Assembly: GCF_041956535.1 (NCBI RefSeq)
Contig: NW_027192193.1
Location: 636,235 to 700,234 of the forward strand
DNA from: Calcarisporiella thermophila CBS 279.70
Taxonomy: Eukaryota > Calcarisporiellomycota
Direction: 5' to 3'
Length of the DNA stretch: 64,000 nucleotides
In this document: piece by piece, positions 1 to 13,192 of the stretch
Numbering within the stretch: position 1 is the first letter of the stretch
Layout: the number at the start of each line of letters is the position of its first letter
Notes under the pieces: model-generated
The model's database searches: none
Told to the model about the DNA's origin: nothing
The model's input: the letters and a program-made list of their open reading frames with translations, nothing else
Position numbers and translations under genes: made by a program

Positions 1-92
1 TCCTCTGTTGCGCCTCTCCTGTTGCCTTACTGGCCGCTCTGCTCTTTGTCCTATACTCCCTTTTCTTTGCTTGAATCCTGTGGGCGGCGGCC

Positions 93-3000
93 ATGATAGT
101 ATTCCGCCCCCTTCGCCAAAAACTCGACTCCCTCACTCGCAGCGACGCAGTGAATGAATCCTCCTCCGATGTGGACTTAACATTCGCGCGTCGCCTATCT
201 TCAGTGTCTCCACTCTCACCCCTCTACGCCACTTCGCCTCCATCTAGAGACGATATGGGTACAAAGCAAGCGGCTGGGCTCGCAAAATCTTATGATCCCC
301 AATGCACGACTCGTATCGCTAGGCGCCGATCAGACACTCTTTCATGCTTGAAGGCTGGTGTATTAAGAATTCGACCCGCTATCTCACGCCGTACTTCACA
401 GCCATTCGTTTCAAATCTCTTGACTAAGAAGGAGCTATGCGAAACCTCGCTCTGTCGCTCGCCAACTTCCACATTTTCCATCGCATCCTCTCCTAGTACT
501 GCTTCGATTGCGTCCGTAGATTCATCTATTGATTGGCCTTCCTCTTCTTCGACTACATCATGCTCCTCCTACTCCTCTATTGGGCATACTTCGTCCTGGC
601 TCTCGCACCCTACTGGAAAGTTGTTCAACAAACCCGAATTTGACATGTCTCCCTATACTGATGGAAATTGGCCTGTATCCCTTTCCGGGTCATTGATGCT
701 CAAAGTGTCCGCCAAACGAATGCGATACCGGCTGCTTCGGTTGGATCCGGAGCAGGGTCGGATAATGTGGGATTCAAAGAAAGACGGGATAAGTGAGTGT
801 ATCATCCTGCTGTGTGTTTTTGACAAGTCCATTTTTTCTCATCCCCCATCCGCCTCTCTAGTCAACATCGAGAATATAAAAGATCTGCGTATAGGTCCGG
901 ATGCTCGGATATATCGTGAGCAATTCAAGATATCGTCTGACCAGGAAGAACGCTGGATGTCCATCTTCTATCACCAAAACGGCCGCCAAAAGACATTTCA
1001 CTGCATTGCTCCCACACGCAAAATCTTCAACGACTTTGTGACAGTGCTGCGACGGCTCATGTCCGATCAGAACCAGATCGGTCTGCTCAGATGGCGTAAT
1101 AGCTGCTGGCTGGTGCAACGCTGGAGGGAGGAAATAGCAGGAGATAAGGAGGACCGTGTGAATTTTGAGCAGATTGCCCAATTCTGCCGCCAACTTAATA
1201 TTCAGTATTCAAGAAGGGAGTTGAAAATACGTTTTGATGTGCGCATCTTGACGATGGGATTCCGTCTTCAGATCGAAGGCTAATGACTATTATTCCTTTG
1301 TAGAGCGTGGATGAGCACAACCAGGGAACACTGGGATTTGATGAGTTCACGAAATTCATTAGAGCGCTCAAGGATCGCAGAGAGGTCAACGCCATTTTCC
1401 ACCGATGGGCAAAACAACATGCAGACAAAATCACGCTAAGCGAGTTCAAGCAGTTCATGATGGAGGCGCAAAAGGTGCTGCTGTGAAGATCTCCTTGTTT
1501 TAGTGATCGTTTTACTAGATGAGGCTCCTTATTAGATGTCTGACACCGATGAACGCTTCTCCTCCCTTTACCACAAGTATGCGGATGGTACCGGGTTAAT
1601 GTCGATGGACTGCTTCACAAGCTTCCTCCTCTCATTCACCGACAATGGGCTTATCTCGCCCAACCGCGGCAGCTTGTACGAAGATATGACACTTCCACTT
1701 AACATGTACTTCATTGCAAGTTCCCACAACACGTAAGCAACTACTTTTGAGAGGACGAGGAATTCAACCTTAATTTTATCCGTGTTGTGTCCTAGGTATC
1801 TGCTGGGCCACCAACTAACGGGCCAATCGTCCGTTGAGGGTTACGTTCGCGCTCTTCGTGAGGGGTGCCGATGCGTAGAGTTGGATTGTTGGGATGGCCC
1901 CGATGGGCCGATCATCTACCACGGCCACACGCTGACTACCAAAATCCACTTCAAAGACGCACTGGAAGCAATTGCGCAGCACGCATTCGTTGCCTCTCCC
2001 TACCCGCTGATTCTCTCGCTTGAAGTGCACTGCTGTCTTGAGCAACAGGAGACGATGGCAGCACTGTTGCATCAGGTATTCGGGGATTGTCTCGTAACGC
2101 GGCCGCTACGGGAAAACGAAGCCTGTCTCCCCTCGCCAGCCGAGCTCATGTATCGAGTTCTGATTAAAGGCAAGATCCACCTGCCCCATCATAGCACAAA
2201 TACGCCAGAGACCGAGAGTGAGGGAGACTCTCGCGAGGGAGATTGGTGTACGGAGAGCGAACCTGATGATCCGCCATCGATGCTGTTGGGCTCCCCACCC
2301 ACCATGAAAGAGGTGCAAGGCTCCACAAAGAAGCCGAAAGTTGCCAAAGCGCTTTCAGATTTAGCTGTGTATTGCAAGGCGGTCAAATATCGCACCTTTG
2401 ACGGTAAGCATGGTTTTGCCCTCCTCCTCCTAAAGCACTCGATTTACCTGTTAAAATGCACAACAGTGGCACACCGCTTCCAGGTGCTTTCTTTTTCTGA
2501 ACGGGTGGCCTCGCGTATCTATAGGCAGTGTAAGAGATCATTCGTGGAGTATAATCGCAACTGTATGACGCGCGTCTACCCCGCGGGAACTCGGATAGCC
2601 TCGTCCAATTTCGAGCCCCAAAAATATTGGGCTGCTGGCAGTCAATTCGTGGCGCTAAATTACCAGACATTCGGTACATGCGGCCAAGCTTCTACTCGTT
2701 TTTCAGTGTGGGGCTAATCTTTATTTCATGCGTAGACCGAGGGATGCAGATCAACCGGGCAATGTTCCTGGGCAATGGTAAGAGCGGATACATATTAAAG
2801 CCGGCGTCCATCCGTGCTTCCCATCTCCCAACCCCCCCTGCTTCTCCGATCTATTCGTCAAACTACACTCCTGAACTTTGTTTTGTTTCGTGGGAATGTT
2901 TGTGGGTGGAGGTCGAGATCATCTCGGCGCATCACTTGCACCGTCGTGATTCGAGCACAAGCCCGGTAGTAGGGGTGCGGTCCGATGCTCTGGGCATGGA

Positions 3001-3395
3001 TCCATATTGTGAGGTGGAGCTCCTTGGGCCTGAGGGGTACTCTGTCCGAAGGCGCACCGCCCCTGTGCCGGAGAATGGATTCAATCCTGTGTGGCAGGAG
3101 GGGATGAAGTTCCGCATCATTCGGGACAAGGTGGAGCATGCAGAACTGTTGTTTCTGCGATTCGAGGTATGCGATGAGCAGACAGGGGATATAGTCGGAA
3201 TTTATTGCGCTAGGCTTGTGGATATTCAACAAGGTAGGTGCTGTTGGGACGAGAAATTTAAAAGGTTCATTGTTCTTACCCCTGCTCGCAACAGGATACC
3301 GTAACGTTCCGCTGTATGATGTCAACGGGGAAATGTGTGTGCTGAGTTCTCTCTTGGTGAGAATCGATATTGCGGTGGATAAGAACATTGAATGA
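93..3395 (+). CDS. PLC1: Phosphoinositide-specific phospholipase C (delta-like)
   Basis: Cleaves PI(4,5)P2 to diacylglycerol and IP3 at the membrane. The order is a low-complexity Ser-rich N terminus, PH domain, EF-hand region, X domain, acidic linker, Y domain and C2 domain. Both catalytic histidines of the X domain are visible (SSHNTY and YHGHTL), as is the metal-binding ELDCWDG. The Y domain has [12 protein letters not shown] and NYQT. The C2 domain has [11 protein letters not shown] and NPVW. Introns that restore one frame: 793-861, 1239-1303, 1475-1535, about 1734-1795, one starting near 2403 and ending near 2486, one starting at the GT of NYQTF near 2672 and ending in CGTAG near 2734, and one starting at 3234. 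The last exon ends in VDKNIE and a TGA. The first ATG is at 93. Complete and intact. The architecture fits yeast Plc1 and the animal delta class. Family call very sure; some exon borders are estimates. Confidence 0.95.
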
Positions 3396-4075
3396 AACTT
3401 CCCTCATTCTTTTCGGTTTTTTCTTTTTTTCCAAAACGAACTTGGGCGGATAGATGGATGGGTCTAATGCTTCTGAGTTTTTTTCGGATAGACTTTTGTT
3501 TCCCCCTCTTTTTCGCTTTTTCCTCTATTCTGCGAACAAAATTTGAATATTTAGCGTGTAATATTGACGATTTCCCCCTCAAAATTATATAATCTTTTTA
3601 TTTTCCTTTGTCTTGTTGTACTTTGTGCCTGTAAGAAGAAAAAATGTTGTTGCTACCTTTTATTTTTTTTCTTTTCTTTTTGCTCGTTAATCAGTTTTAT
3701 TTCCCCCTTTTTCTTTCTTTACGTTTATATATATATATATATTTCATACTTTATTGCGCACAAATTGAAAACAAAAATATACCAACTTATTTTTTTTTTT
3801 GCTGTAACTCTGCTTATGGCACTTCTTTGTTTTTAGATGAACCCAATCTTGCTTAATCTCCAGACTTTTCCATATCCATGAGATTCTCTAAATAGGCGCT
3901 TTAATTCCTTTAAATATATTCGTACATTTCAGCTTTCGCTTATATAATTCACGTGGTAACCTTTATACACAGAGAAGACGACAAGAAAGACCTCTCACTT
4001 TTGATAATAGAATGGGATAAAAATACTTGCTGTGTGAAGAGGGGGGGGGAGTGGGGAGGGAGAACAAGATCCATT
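3396..4075. other. Convergent intergenic region, T-rich, with a (TA)n run
   Basis: This lies between the 3' ends of the phospholipase C gene (+) and the PAPS reductase gene (-). The plus strand is strongly T-rich, with long T runs and an alternating TA tract at about 3725-3742. Open frames here encode almost only Phe, Leu and Ser and look like chance. It probably holds the 3' UTRs and polyadenylation signals of both genes. Confidence 0.6.
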
Positions 4076-5025
4076 TCATGCCGATACCCCGGCAATGGGG
4101 GCCTCTTTCGCTTGCTGCCGTGCTAGCGCCTCTTTGCGACGCTTTTGTGAAGCAATGTAGGCCTGGCGCATGGCGAAATAGTCCTTATGCAACCCACACT
4201 CTGTCTTTTCTCGGCCCTGCCACCTTCCGCTTCGCTCGTTGGAGGGGTCGGTGGTTGGACGGGTGCTGTGCCAGTCTCCAATGGATCGGTAGCCGCGGTC
4301 GAGAAGGGGGTTATATGGCACCTCGTTGGCTTGGATGTAGGCCCGAACGCGGGCAAAGTCCCAGCTGGCGAGGGGGTTGAGTTTGAGAAGCCCGGTGCTC
4401 TTCTCCACCTCAAGGATTGGGATGTTCTCGCGGTCGCCCTTCTGACTTCGGCGACGGCCTGTGATCACGGCCGCGACATTGAGTTCGGTGTAGGCGCGGC
4501 GAGCAGGTTCCACCTTGACCAGGTAGTCGTAGGTGGCCTCGTCGGTCTCCCAGAGACGCTCCCCGTGCACTTGCTCAAAGTCCTGTGTGGTTTGGCAGTC
4601 TTGCGGGCGATAGATATGCAGAGGCGCGTTGTAGTGCTTTGAAACACGATCAGCGAGCTCGACGGTCTCGGTGAAGTGGTAGAGCGTATCAAGGAAGATG
4701 AGCGGGACGAGGTGTTTCGGCTGAGCATCTCCTTCCTGTAAGGCGCGCTCCACGCTAATTTTGGAGATCATGTCCAAGATGACGAGGCCTAATCGATGGA
4801 CAGCGATGTTAGATAAGATATCTGACCATCCCGCACCCCTATATAGCCCCACTAACCTGTCAAGCCAAAGGCAGTCGTCTGATAGAGGTTGGGGAGTGAT
4901 ATCATCGCCCATTCCAGGATTTTTTCGGCTGGGAGCTGGGAGAGTTGTTGGTTGAGGTAGTCTAGGTGAGCTTGGGTGAAGCCGACAGGCACCGCGTTGG
5001 CTTGAACTTCGTCTGAGGGGGTCAT
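4076..5025 (-). CDS. MET16: Phosphoadenylyl-sulfate (PAPS) reductase
   Basis: Reduces 3'-phosphoadenylyl sulfate to sulfite with thioredoxin in assimilatory sulfate reduction (cytosol). Two exons: 4857-5025 and 4076-4788, with a 68-base intron at 4789-4856 (donor GTTAGT). They join as ...YQTTAFGLTG + LVILDMISK..., the conserved substrate-binding segment. Further marks are LIFLDTLYHF and the ECGLH motif near the C terminus, whose cysteine is the redox-active residue. The spliced protein is 293 residues, normal for the fungal family. The ATG at 5025 was chosen because it gives MTPSDEVQ and continues in frame to the PAPS-binding region. A longer unspliced open frame starting at 5095 reads through the intron in the wrong frame. 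No plain CACGTG Met-type site was seen just upstream. Confidence 0.95.
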
Positions 5026-5612
5026 ATTTATATTTGCAAAGGGATAGATAGTCGCGTGCAGGATGTTCAGGAGAAACAGGAAAACAAAAAGACAAGCGGT
5101 GCTTAACCTCCCTGGTGCACTCTTTTTAAATAGAAAAAAAAGGAGACCAAAAGATAAAATGGAAGCAGAAGCTATTAGGTTGATTCAAAAGATATGTTGA
5201 ATTAGGTAACCAATCAACGCTTTATTGCGTGATTGATCCAATTTTTTGACCATCGAGACTTCTGTGACGACTGCTTTTCCGAATTTGTCACGCTTGATTT
5301 CTAATTACCTTAAATAATTGAAAACTTCCGAGTAACGCCAGCAGAGTTTCGAGCTAGAGAGGCTCTGACACCCACCGCCCCCTGCAGGCGGGAGGTTAGG
5401 TTAAAAAACAAAAGGCAAGCTTAAGAACAAACTTGGGGGAACTTTGGTTTCGAGTTTGGTATTGATTGCCCTCGGATTCAGCACCGCCCTTCTCTCGGTG
5501 GAATTCCTTATATAAGTTGAATGCGCCCATCTTTCTCCAGGGCGGAAAATGGTTTTTTCATAATGATGCAGATGAAAAAGGGTTTGCCGTGGATGGAAAT
5601 TACCGATTTTAT
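5026..5612. other. Intergenic region upstream of PAPS reductase
   Basis: About 590 bases between the start of the PAPS reductase gene and the 3' end of the SET-domain gene, both on the minus strand. It should carry the PAPS reductase promoter and the SET gene's 3' UTR. No convincing coding signal or known binding site was recognised. Confidence 0.5.
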
Positions 5613-6360
5613 TCAAACATCTAAACCCGATTCACGCGCATCTAAAAGTTTCTTGATGTGTAGATTGAGGAAATGCTGCTCTAGCGTGGATTTTGGCAGC
5701 GAATTTGCTCCACGCACAGTTCCAATGCACTAGAAATCGAAAAGGGGAAGGCCGGTTAATCGTCGAGTATACACCTGGGGAGCCACGTGGGGGGGTGGCA
5801 TAGCCGGCCATGATTACATACCTTTGCCGATTTACACCAACATTGGAAGGGTTGGTCTGAGATTTGGAAAAGCAGATTAGTGATTACCAGTGAGCTGCTC
5901 ATCAGGAATTGGACTTACCCATGTCCCATTCGCTGTCATTCGACCGAGCATAAAGAGAGAGAGAAAAAAAAAACAGAGTTTACGTCAGAATGGAGTAAGC
6001 TCGCCCACAGAAGACATCTGCTTACGTAGACGGATAGAAAAAGGTCAGCTGCTCACCGGCCTGTATGTCCTTCGCTGCTCGCACCTCCATTGCCTGAGTG
6101 TCAATAAAGCATGTGGGATCGCAGGCATGGTTCATGTAGACGAGATCGCTGTTGAGCTCGATGTGCTTGTCCTTGTCCACCTGGACGGTGGTGTACCGTT
6201 TTGGCCCTGGGGTGGCCGTGGTGATGGAGGCTACGAGATCTCCCTTGGCGAAATTCCGGGTCGCAACCAGGCCCGACTTGAAATTGCCGGGCGAAAACCG
6301 CACCTCAAACAGATGCGGATGAGTGGGGATGTAGTCATGCGATTGGTCGTTGGGCGGCAT
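5613..6360 (-). CDS. Small SET-domain protein with post-SET cysteines
   Basis: Small SET-fold protein, a putative protein-lysine methyltransferase; the substrate is unknown. Four exons on the minus strand: 6026-6360, 5919-5932 (only 14 bases), 5822-5856 and 5613-5729. They total 501 bases, exactly 167 codons with the stop, which supports the model. SET motifs in order: FKSGLVATRNFAKGD, then MNHACDPTC (the usual NHSCxPN region, here with T for N), then EVRAAKDIQAGEQLTFFYPSTEW in pieces, and a post-SET cysteine cluster QCWCKSAKCIG. The microexon encodes most of TEWDM. At 166 residues it is almost only the SET core. A CACGTG (5784-5789) lies in its last intron. Family call is sure; activity is inferred. 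Confidence 0.85.
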
Positions 6361-7126
6361 TGCTTTCGCTAGGGAGAGAGCGGCGGAAAATTTGCAGAGT
6401 CGGCGAGGGCAGAATGCCCGGCTTTAAGTGTGCGGAGTGACACAGAATCAAAAGGAGCTTCAAATGATAGGCGATTGTGCGGCTGTGGAACTTGCACGTG
6501 AAGATCCGTTGATAGGTGCCACTCCCACACTCCTGATTCTCCCACGCTGTTGCGATAATCGCCGTCGCCACCCCATGGCCTTGCGCCGCTCTTCCGTACA
6601 GGCGGCACGATGGGCTGAAGAGTCGTGGGCATGCGTGTCCCACCCGGTGAACGCGGCATCAGCTTCGGCCACGGGATCAGCGGCAATAAGCCTCCTGCCG
6701 CGCGTATTTAATATAATCCTTTTGGCTAAGCGATGGATTGATGCATGAAGGCCTCTCCAATCGACTAGAAGGGCATCGGAACCTTCCTATGAGATGAAAA
6801 CCTAGTTTGCACCTCTCTTCCACGTGGCATTTATGGCACAGTGCAGCCAGGAACAGCTTGGCATTCAAACAGCATGAAATCGTGTTGTGCTCATGTTAGA
6901 AAAGTTTCTATAGGCCATAAACTGAATGGGTTGGCTTAAACTTCTCTTGCCCGAGGCTCTCTAACAAACACGCAGAGAATCTTTCACGCAAAAGCATGTG
7001 GAAGCAGGAAAAAGCAAACAACGGCCTAACTAGACTCTGCTATTTGTAACGATTGGGATTTGGGTGGCTTAAATTAATAGAGCGGTCCCATGTACCACGC
7101 TGTTTCCCACACTGTAACCATTCTCA
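6361..7126. other. Divergent promoter region between SET gene and sepiapterin reductase
   Basis: About 770 bases separating the two divergent genes. Several short open frames exist on both strands (for example 6369-6686 and 6428-6748), but none has recognisable protein features and they overlap each other, so I treat them as chance. One palindromic CACGTG is present at 6821-6826. Confidence 0.55.
6821..6826. promoter_or_regulatory. CACGTG E-box
   Basis: Perfect palindromic CACGTG in the intergenic region between the SET-domain gene and sepiapterin reductase. In fungi this is bound by Cbf1/USF-type bHLH factors. One six-base match is weak evidence by itself. Confidence 0.25.
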
Positions 7127-8181
<1,055 letters not shown>

Positions 8182-8407
8182 GCGTGTAACGGAGGAGGAC
8201 TACTGTTTATTCTTTCCAAAAAAAAAAACAATAAAACTGTATTTACAAACAGTTTAAGTTAATCAGGAGATGAGGTAAAAAGTAAAAGCCGACGGTTTTT
8301 TTTACGCTGTAGGTAGTATATATATTGGAGGGGAAGGTCTAATAAAGATGAGGAATGGAATGGGAATGGACAGGGAAATTTTTTTTTAAGGAGCGTGGTG
8401 GTTTCAG

Positions 8408-10119
8408 TTATCTTTTGCCATCATTGAATTTAGTGTGCTCTATCGCGTGGGTCGTTTCGTAGTCAATGTGCACCTATAAAGTAAAATTAGTATGTTTTAC
8501 TGAGGGTTAGAGCCAATGTATGCACGGTCTACTCACGAAACAGCGCTCCACGTTCTCCATTTGTTCAACCAACTCCTGCAGCGCTTCGCCAATATCGTGG
8601 GCATAATTCAGGGGAGCATCGGGCGGTAGGACGATGTCGATTTCGACAAAAAGCCTTTCTGTAACATGATACGCTCGGACCTATGGAACAGCACATGAAT
8701 ACGTCAGCCATTAAGCTCGAGTCAGAGTGGTAGATAGAGTGACGAACCGTATCGACTTGCAAAATACTGGGGCTAAAACGATAGGCCATATAGGTGAATT
8801 GCTTAAGTTCATCAGGGCTCGCGGATTTTCCGCCCAGTTGCCGGATGTTTTCTTAATATTGACGCAGAAGGGATTAGCAGTCAAGAAGAGGAGTGCTGTG
8901 TAATAGGTAGGTATTTACCGATCAATACAGAGAGCCACTCGTAGATGATGTAGATACAAAGACCAATGGCACCTACAGGATCGAACCACCAGAGACGGGT
9001 TTCTTGGGCTGTAGAGCAAAGATAGGCACATGAGTTTACAATTCATACCCAGAGAAATGCTTCGCTGCCACTGACCTATGATGGGAAAAATGGTACTAGT
9101 AATATTAAATACCACATCGTTCTCATGATCTTGTGCAAGCGCCTGAACACTGGAGCTGCCCCGGATGGAACGACACCACAGCCAGAGGACTGCCTTGGAT
9201 ATAATATTTACAATGAGCAATACAATCGTGATGGTGTCCATTTGGAGTGCCTCGCTCCCTTCGTCAGGGTGTGCTAAGCGCTGCACCGACTGCACAAGCA
9301 CTTGGGAAAAGGAAACGGCCACAATAACAGCAAACACGACAATGCCAAGGGGTTCCATTCTCGACTAAGAAAAGAGAGTATGAGTAAACAAGAAAGGTTC
9401 CCTAAGCATAGTCTATACCCTACCTTCCCGACAGGATAGCTATAATAGTCCCGATGTTCTATGTATCGAATGGTATAGAATATGATGGCATTCGAAAGCA
9501 GATCTAGAAAACTCTCAAAAGCCGAGGCAAGAATGGCCAAACTTCCTGAAATCAATGAAACGAAGATTTTGGTACCGAACATTACAAGATTGACGAAAAA
9601 CGAGACGTTGATAGCAAGAGCAATGATAGTCTCAGATGACCGTTTTGAGCGGCGACGAATCAGCGGCCGATCGCTTCCGTCTAAAGTGGCCTCTTCATCA
9701 ACGGCATTGTTTGTTTCTCCATTGTAGGTAAGGGCATTCGATCCATCTATGATGGCATCGATTGCGGCAAAGCTATCCAATATCTCATTTTGACGCTACA
9801 ATAGAATCAAAGGCGAATTCATGTCAGCAAATGATGCAGTGGAAAAGGCACAAAAGAATGAAGTGGATAAGCAGGCACACATGGAGCCGAGAGGCCGGCC
9901 TGGAGAAGAAAAGGATGTGGAGCGAACATCCAACTCCATTACCTCATAGAACTGTCGAACTTTTTTATTTTTGATTTCGCGGAGCTCCTCTTCCGATTTC
10001 CTAAACCGCTGGAATTCACTGGGGGGGGGAATGATGGAGGTTGGTAAGGAGTAGGTGGAGGAGCTGTTTCTACCGTTTGGATCGTTGTTGGTTTGGGAAG
10101 GGAATGTGTTATATGACAT
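8408..10119 (-). CDS. Cation diffusion facilitator (CDF) metal transporter, probable Mn/Fe type
   Basis: Proton-coupled divalent cation exporter in an internal or plasma membrane. Exon 1 starts at the ATG at 10119 (MSYNTFPSQTNND) with a cytosolic tail, EELREIKNKKVRQFYE, spliced to RQNEILDSFAAIDAIIDG. Then come hydrophobic segments. The metal-site regions are ESFLDLLS in TM2 and DHENDVVFN in TM5, closer to the Mn/Fe-type CDFs (acidic-xxx-D) than to the HxxxD zinc type. The C-terminal domain runs SPSILQVDTV / RAYHVTERLFVEIDIVLP / NVERCFVHIDYETTH. About seven exons, all joining in frame. One donor is GTTCGT. The stop lies close to the stop of sepiapterin reductase, so the pair is convergent. Metal specificity is inference. 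Confidence 0.88.
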
Positions 10120-11189
10120 AGTTTTGTTACTGGGAAGACCATGAAAAGAGGGTGTGTTTAATAATAAAAAAAATCGACCGCGGCAAATTGAACACAGCCT
10201 AGCCATCAGATATAAATCAGCTCAGGGCATACAAATAGAACCTTCACTGGAATCCGCCAGAAAGTAAATGAGTTGGTATTTCTAAATTCGATCCATCCGA
10301 GTGTAAGCTCTCGCGCATCAGCTGGTCGTGGCTTTCTTTCTTGCGGTCGATCAGCTGGTTGAATCCCTTTAAACACCCTGGGTCGCCGGCGTCTGATGCT
10401 GTCTCGGCTTTGAGAGGTGTCAACCCTATAATTCACCATCAATCGTCCCGATGCCTCATCCCACCAGTGGCAGGCATAACATTGCAAGGCGCATTCGATT
10501 TATTGGGGTGAGCGTTTCCATTCTAAGCCTGACTGCTGTATGTTTTTTTTGACATTTTTCGTGTTTAATTAAGCTGTGGAATCGACAGCGTGGAATCCTG
10601 ATGGAAAAAGAAAAATCCATGGCAATCGTAGGGCGTCTAAGGCGCTGATTCAGATACTTTTGAGAGCATGCAGAAGTAGATCAGGTACGGTATGCCGTGC
10701 ATGCATTGGGGCGTCAAGAGTGGGTCTGCAGAGATTAGGTTGGGATTTGATATTTATCCGATTACGGCCAACCCTCTGCACGCAATTCCTGTCCAACTAC
10801 CGAGAGCATTGTGTCACCCCTGGAAAGGAATTTCAATTTTCCTTTGCAGATGTCGCGCTAGCGGGGCCTCCATTAAAACAAATCTATTTTCAATAACCTA
10901 GAAGAGGATCCAAAGGATATATAGGGGTTTACATCAAGGCACTTGGAGCTAATGAATCGAAAAAAATAAAAACTAGATGATAAGGTGACGATATAAGCTA
11001 AAGGAATAATATCGGAGATTACCAATCCCCCCCTGAATAATAGGAGAGACGGGGCCTAAATCAAGACACAAAAATTACATTTATACTGAGGAGAATAAAT
11101 AGTACTAAGGTAGAAAGGCGGGGTATCTATATTACGGCCTGGATTACACGAAGATATAATTTGTTCAATAAAATAGGGTGTAGAAGCAA
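10120..11189. other. Intergenic region between CDF transporter and Slm1-like gene
   Basis: About 1.07 kb. Open frames at 10206-10487 (-) and 10576-10896 (+) have no recognised motif, no obvious splice continuation and no membrane or signal segment. I do not call a gene here. The right end (10900-11180) is A-rich and probably holds the 3' end of the Slm1-like transcript. Confidence 0.5.
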
Positions 11190-13192
11190 TTAGGGTTGCG
11201 CTTGTATAATATAGTTGACCACGCTTCGATCCAGGTATTGGCTCACGTCGTCGTATTCCTTATCCGCAGTGGACCCATTGGGAGCGCTGTGCTGGGGCGG
11301 AGGTGGGGGCGGACCATCTTGATCACTTCCGAGATAGTCCCGTTGCCAATTCTCAAAGTAGGTGTTGTCCGACACCATGCGTCCCTTGCCTTTGAAATTA
11401 AAAGTGGGGCTGCGCGGGCTGCGCGGTGTAATGGGGGAGGACACCCCCGTATAGGATGACGAGGAAGGGAACGATGGGGATACTGGAGGCGACTGCTGCG
11501 ATACCGACTGCAGTTGTCGTGGCTGCTGCATTAGACTTGAGAATGCGGCGCTAAAATCCTCCTGCAATTCACTCGCCTCTGCCCTACTAATATTCGAGTG
11601 GGCAGCAAGCTGGTGTTCTGGAGCCACTGTCTCACCGACCAGCGGGACCAGCGCATTCCACCAACGTAACATTTCTTCGCGGTTACCCGCGCGAAGCACG
11701 TATTTAGCATCGCGTGAGATAAACGCCCCAGCTCCGTACTTCTGCGCAACTATTTCGATAGAATTCTCAGGCTTTCCTGGAACAGAATGTGCACCTATTA
11801 GGAAGCGGGTTAATTTGGAATGAAATATAAACTTCACCCCTAAAAGAAATATACCTAAGGCGCACTCGGGGAGATACACCGATTGATCCGGCTCCAATAA
11901 ATGCCCCGGGTCGTCTGAACGGAATTCATGCAGATATCCTGAAGGGGTAAGCACGTAGTATCGCTCAAGCCAGCGTCCAAACATGGCCTTGCGCTCAAGG
12001 TGCCCTTTGAGGACAGGTCTTACGAAAACGTGGTCGCGCTGACTGTAGTAGATATCGTCGGCCACCTTGGGAGGGAGATTGGGGTTTAGGAGGTTGCGGC
12101 GATTGCGCTCCTCGAAAACCCTCCACTCTGCTTGAGGGTCTAACTGCTCCGAAGCACGAACTGCGTCTTCCATCGCAATTTTGACGGGCTCTTCGCCGAT
12201 GGCGAACCCTTCCTTACTTGAGAGAACAGCAGACTTAAGGCCGCCCACCAATCGACTCTCGGCGGTAGCCACGCGATCTTGAAGATTGGTGAGGGCACTC
12301 TGGATTGCATTCTCTTCAGCGAGCTCGCGGTGGATAGCACGGCGTACTGCGAGATGATCCAAATAGGGGTCACGTCTGCCAGCAGGTTGATTCTGGGAAT
12401 CGCGAGCCAACTCCTCTACAAGCATAGTGAAAAAAAAAGAATGTGATAAAGGAATGGTTTAACATGACGATCGTATTATTATTAAAAAAAGTCAATCTAA
12501 TTACCGGGTGCGTATTCAGCGAAGGCAATGGACTGAGAAAGTTCAAGAATACGACGTTTTGTGCAGGCTCGAAGTTCAGCAAGTTGATGGTTCGTTAACA
12601 ATGCGTCACGACGGATCCGCTCCATAGGTGGTTTTACTTCCTCGTTCTTGAGCCGGGAAAGCTCTCGGAGGATATTTTCTCGGAAATAGGTTGCACGACG
12701 CGAGTGTGCAGCGGCCTTAAGCCGGGTTACTTGGCGTATAGAGGCAAGCATGTCTTGAATGCCTCCACATCCGGTGCCCGAAGCTGCCTCAAGTCCAAGT
12801 GGAAGAAACTCGTCTCCGTCAAGGGGCACTTCGATACGTTCTGCGGCACGGGTATATGCGCGAGCGAGTTTTTCTTCAGCATTGGCAATTTCTTCGTAAT
12901 GTAAAGCGACAAGGCGGAGGACATATTTCCAGGCAGTAAGACGGCCATGGAGTAGGTCTACAGGGTGTTCACTCTGACGTTCAGTAGTGCTGCAACTCTT
13001 GCTCCTTATGCCCCCTCCTCCTCCAGTTGGGGGGCATATGCGGCGTGTTCGGCTCCTCCCTCGGGGAGTGTATGCCATATCGAATGAACCTCTACGCATC
13101 TGACGGTAACTGACTCTCTCTTGATTATGGGCCACCTCGCCGGAATCCAGATGGACAGCGTCATCACCATTTCTATTAATTGGGGCCGTCAT
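11190..13192 (-). CDS. Slm1/Ask10-like protein: F-BAR-like region plus PH domain
   Basis: Plasma-membrane PI(4,5)P2-binding adaptor of the Slm1/Slm2 type; in yeast these are TORC2 substrates at eisosomes. The N-terminal half is helical and charged (WKYVLRLVALHYEEIANAEE, LRELSRLKNEEVKPPMERI, RILELSQSIAFAEYAPG), as in the F-BAR-like part. An intron near 12426-12504 joins this to EELARDSQNQ. The PH domain follows: GHLERKAMFGRWLERYYVLT, PSGYLHEFRSDD, SVYLPECALG, an intron (about 11780-11850), then PENSIEIVAQKYGAGAF and YVLRAGNREEMLRWWNAL. The C-terminal tail is Ser/Pro-rich. The ATG at 13192 (MTAPINRNG) is chosen; the frame is open a little further upstream but only from a TTG. Family sure; TORC2 regulation is inferred. 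Confidence 0.88.

Noticed and set aside
3392-3856. Several T-rich plus-strand open frames
   Set aside because: They encode almost only Phe, Leu, Ser and Tyr, lie in the phospholipase C 3' region and reflect base composition.
4027-4642. Long plus-strand frames opposite PAPS reductase
   Set aside because: They are antisense shadows; the minus-strand frame carries the conserved ECGLH and PAPS-binding text.
5026-5095. Extended N terminus for PAPS reductase
   Set aside because: The extension reads through the intron in another frame; the spliced start at 5025 gives the family N terminus.
10206-10896. Two frames of about 100 codons in the gap before the Slm1-like gene
   Set aside because: No motif, no splice partners and no recognised relatives; overlapping chance frames are common in this GC-richer part.
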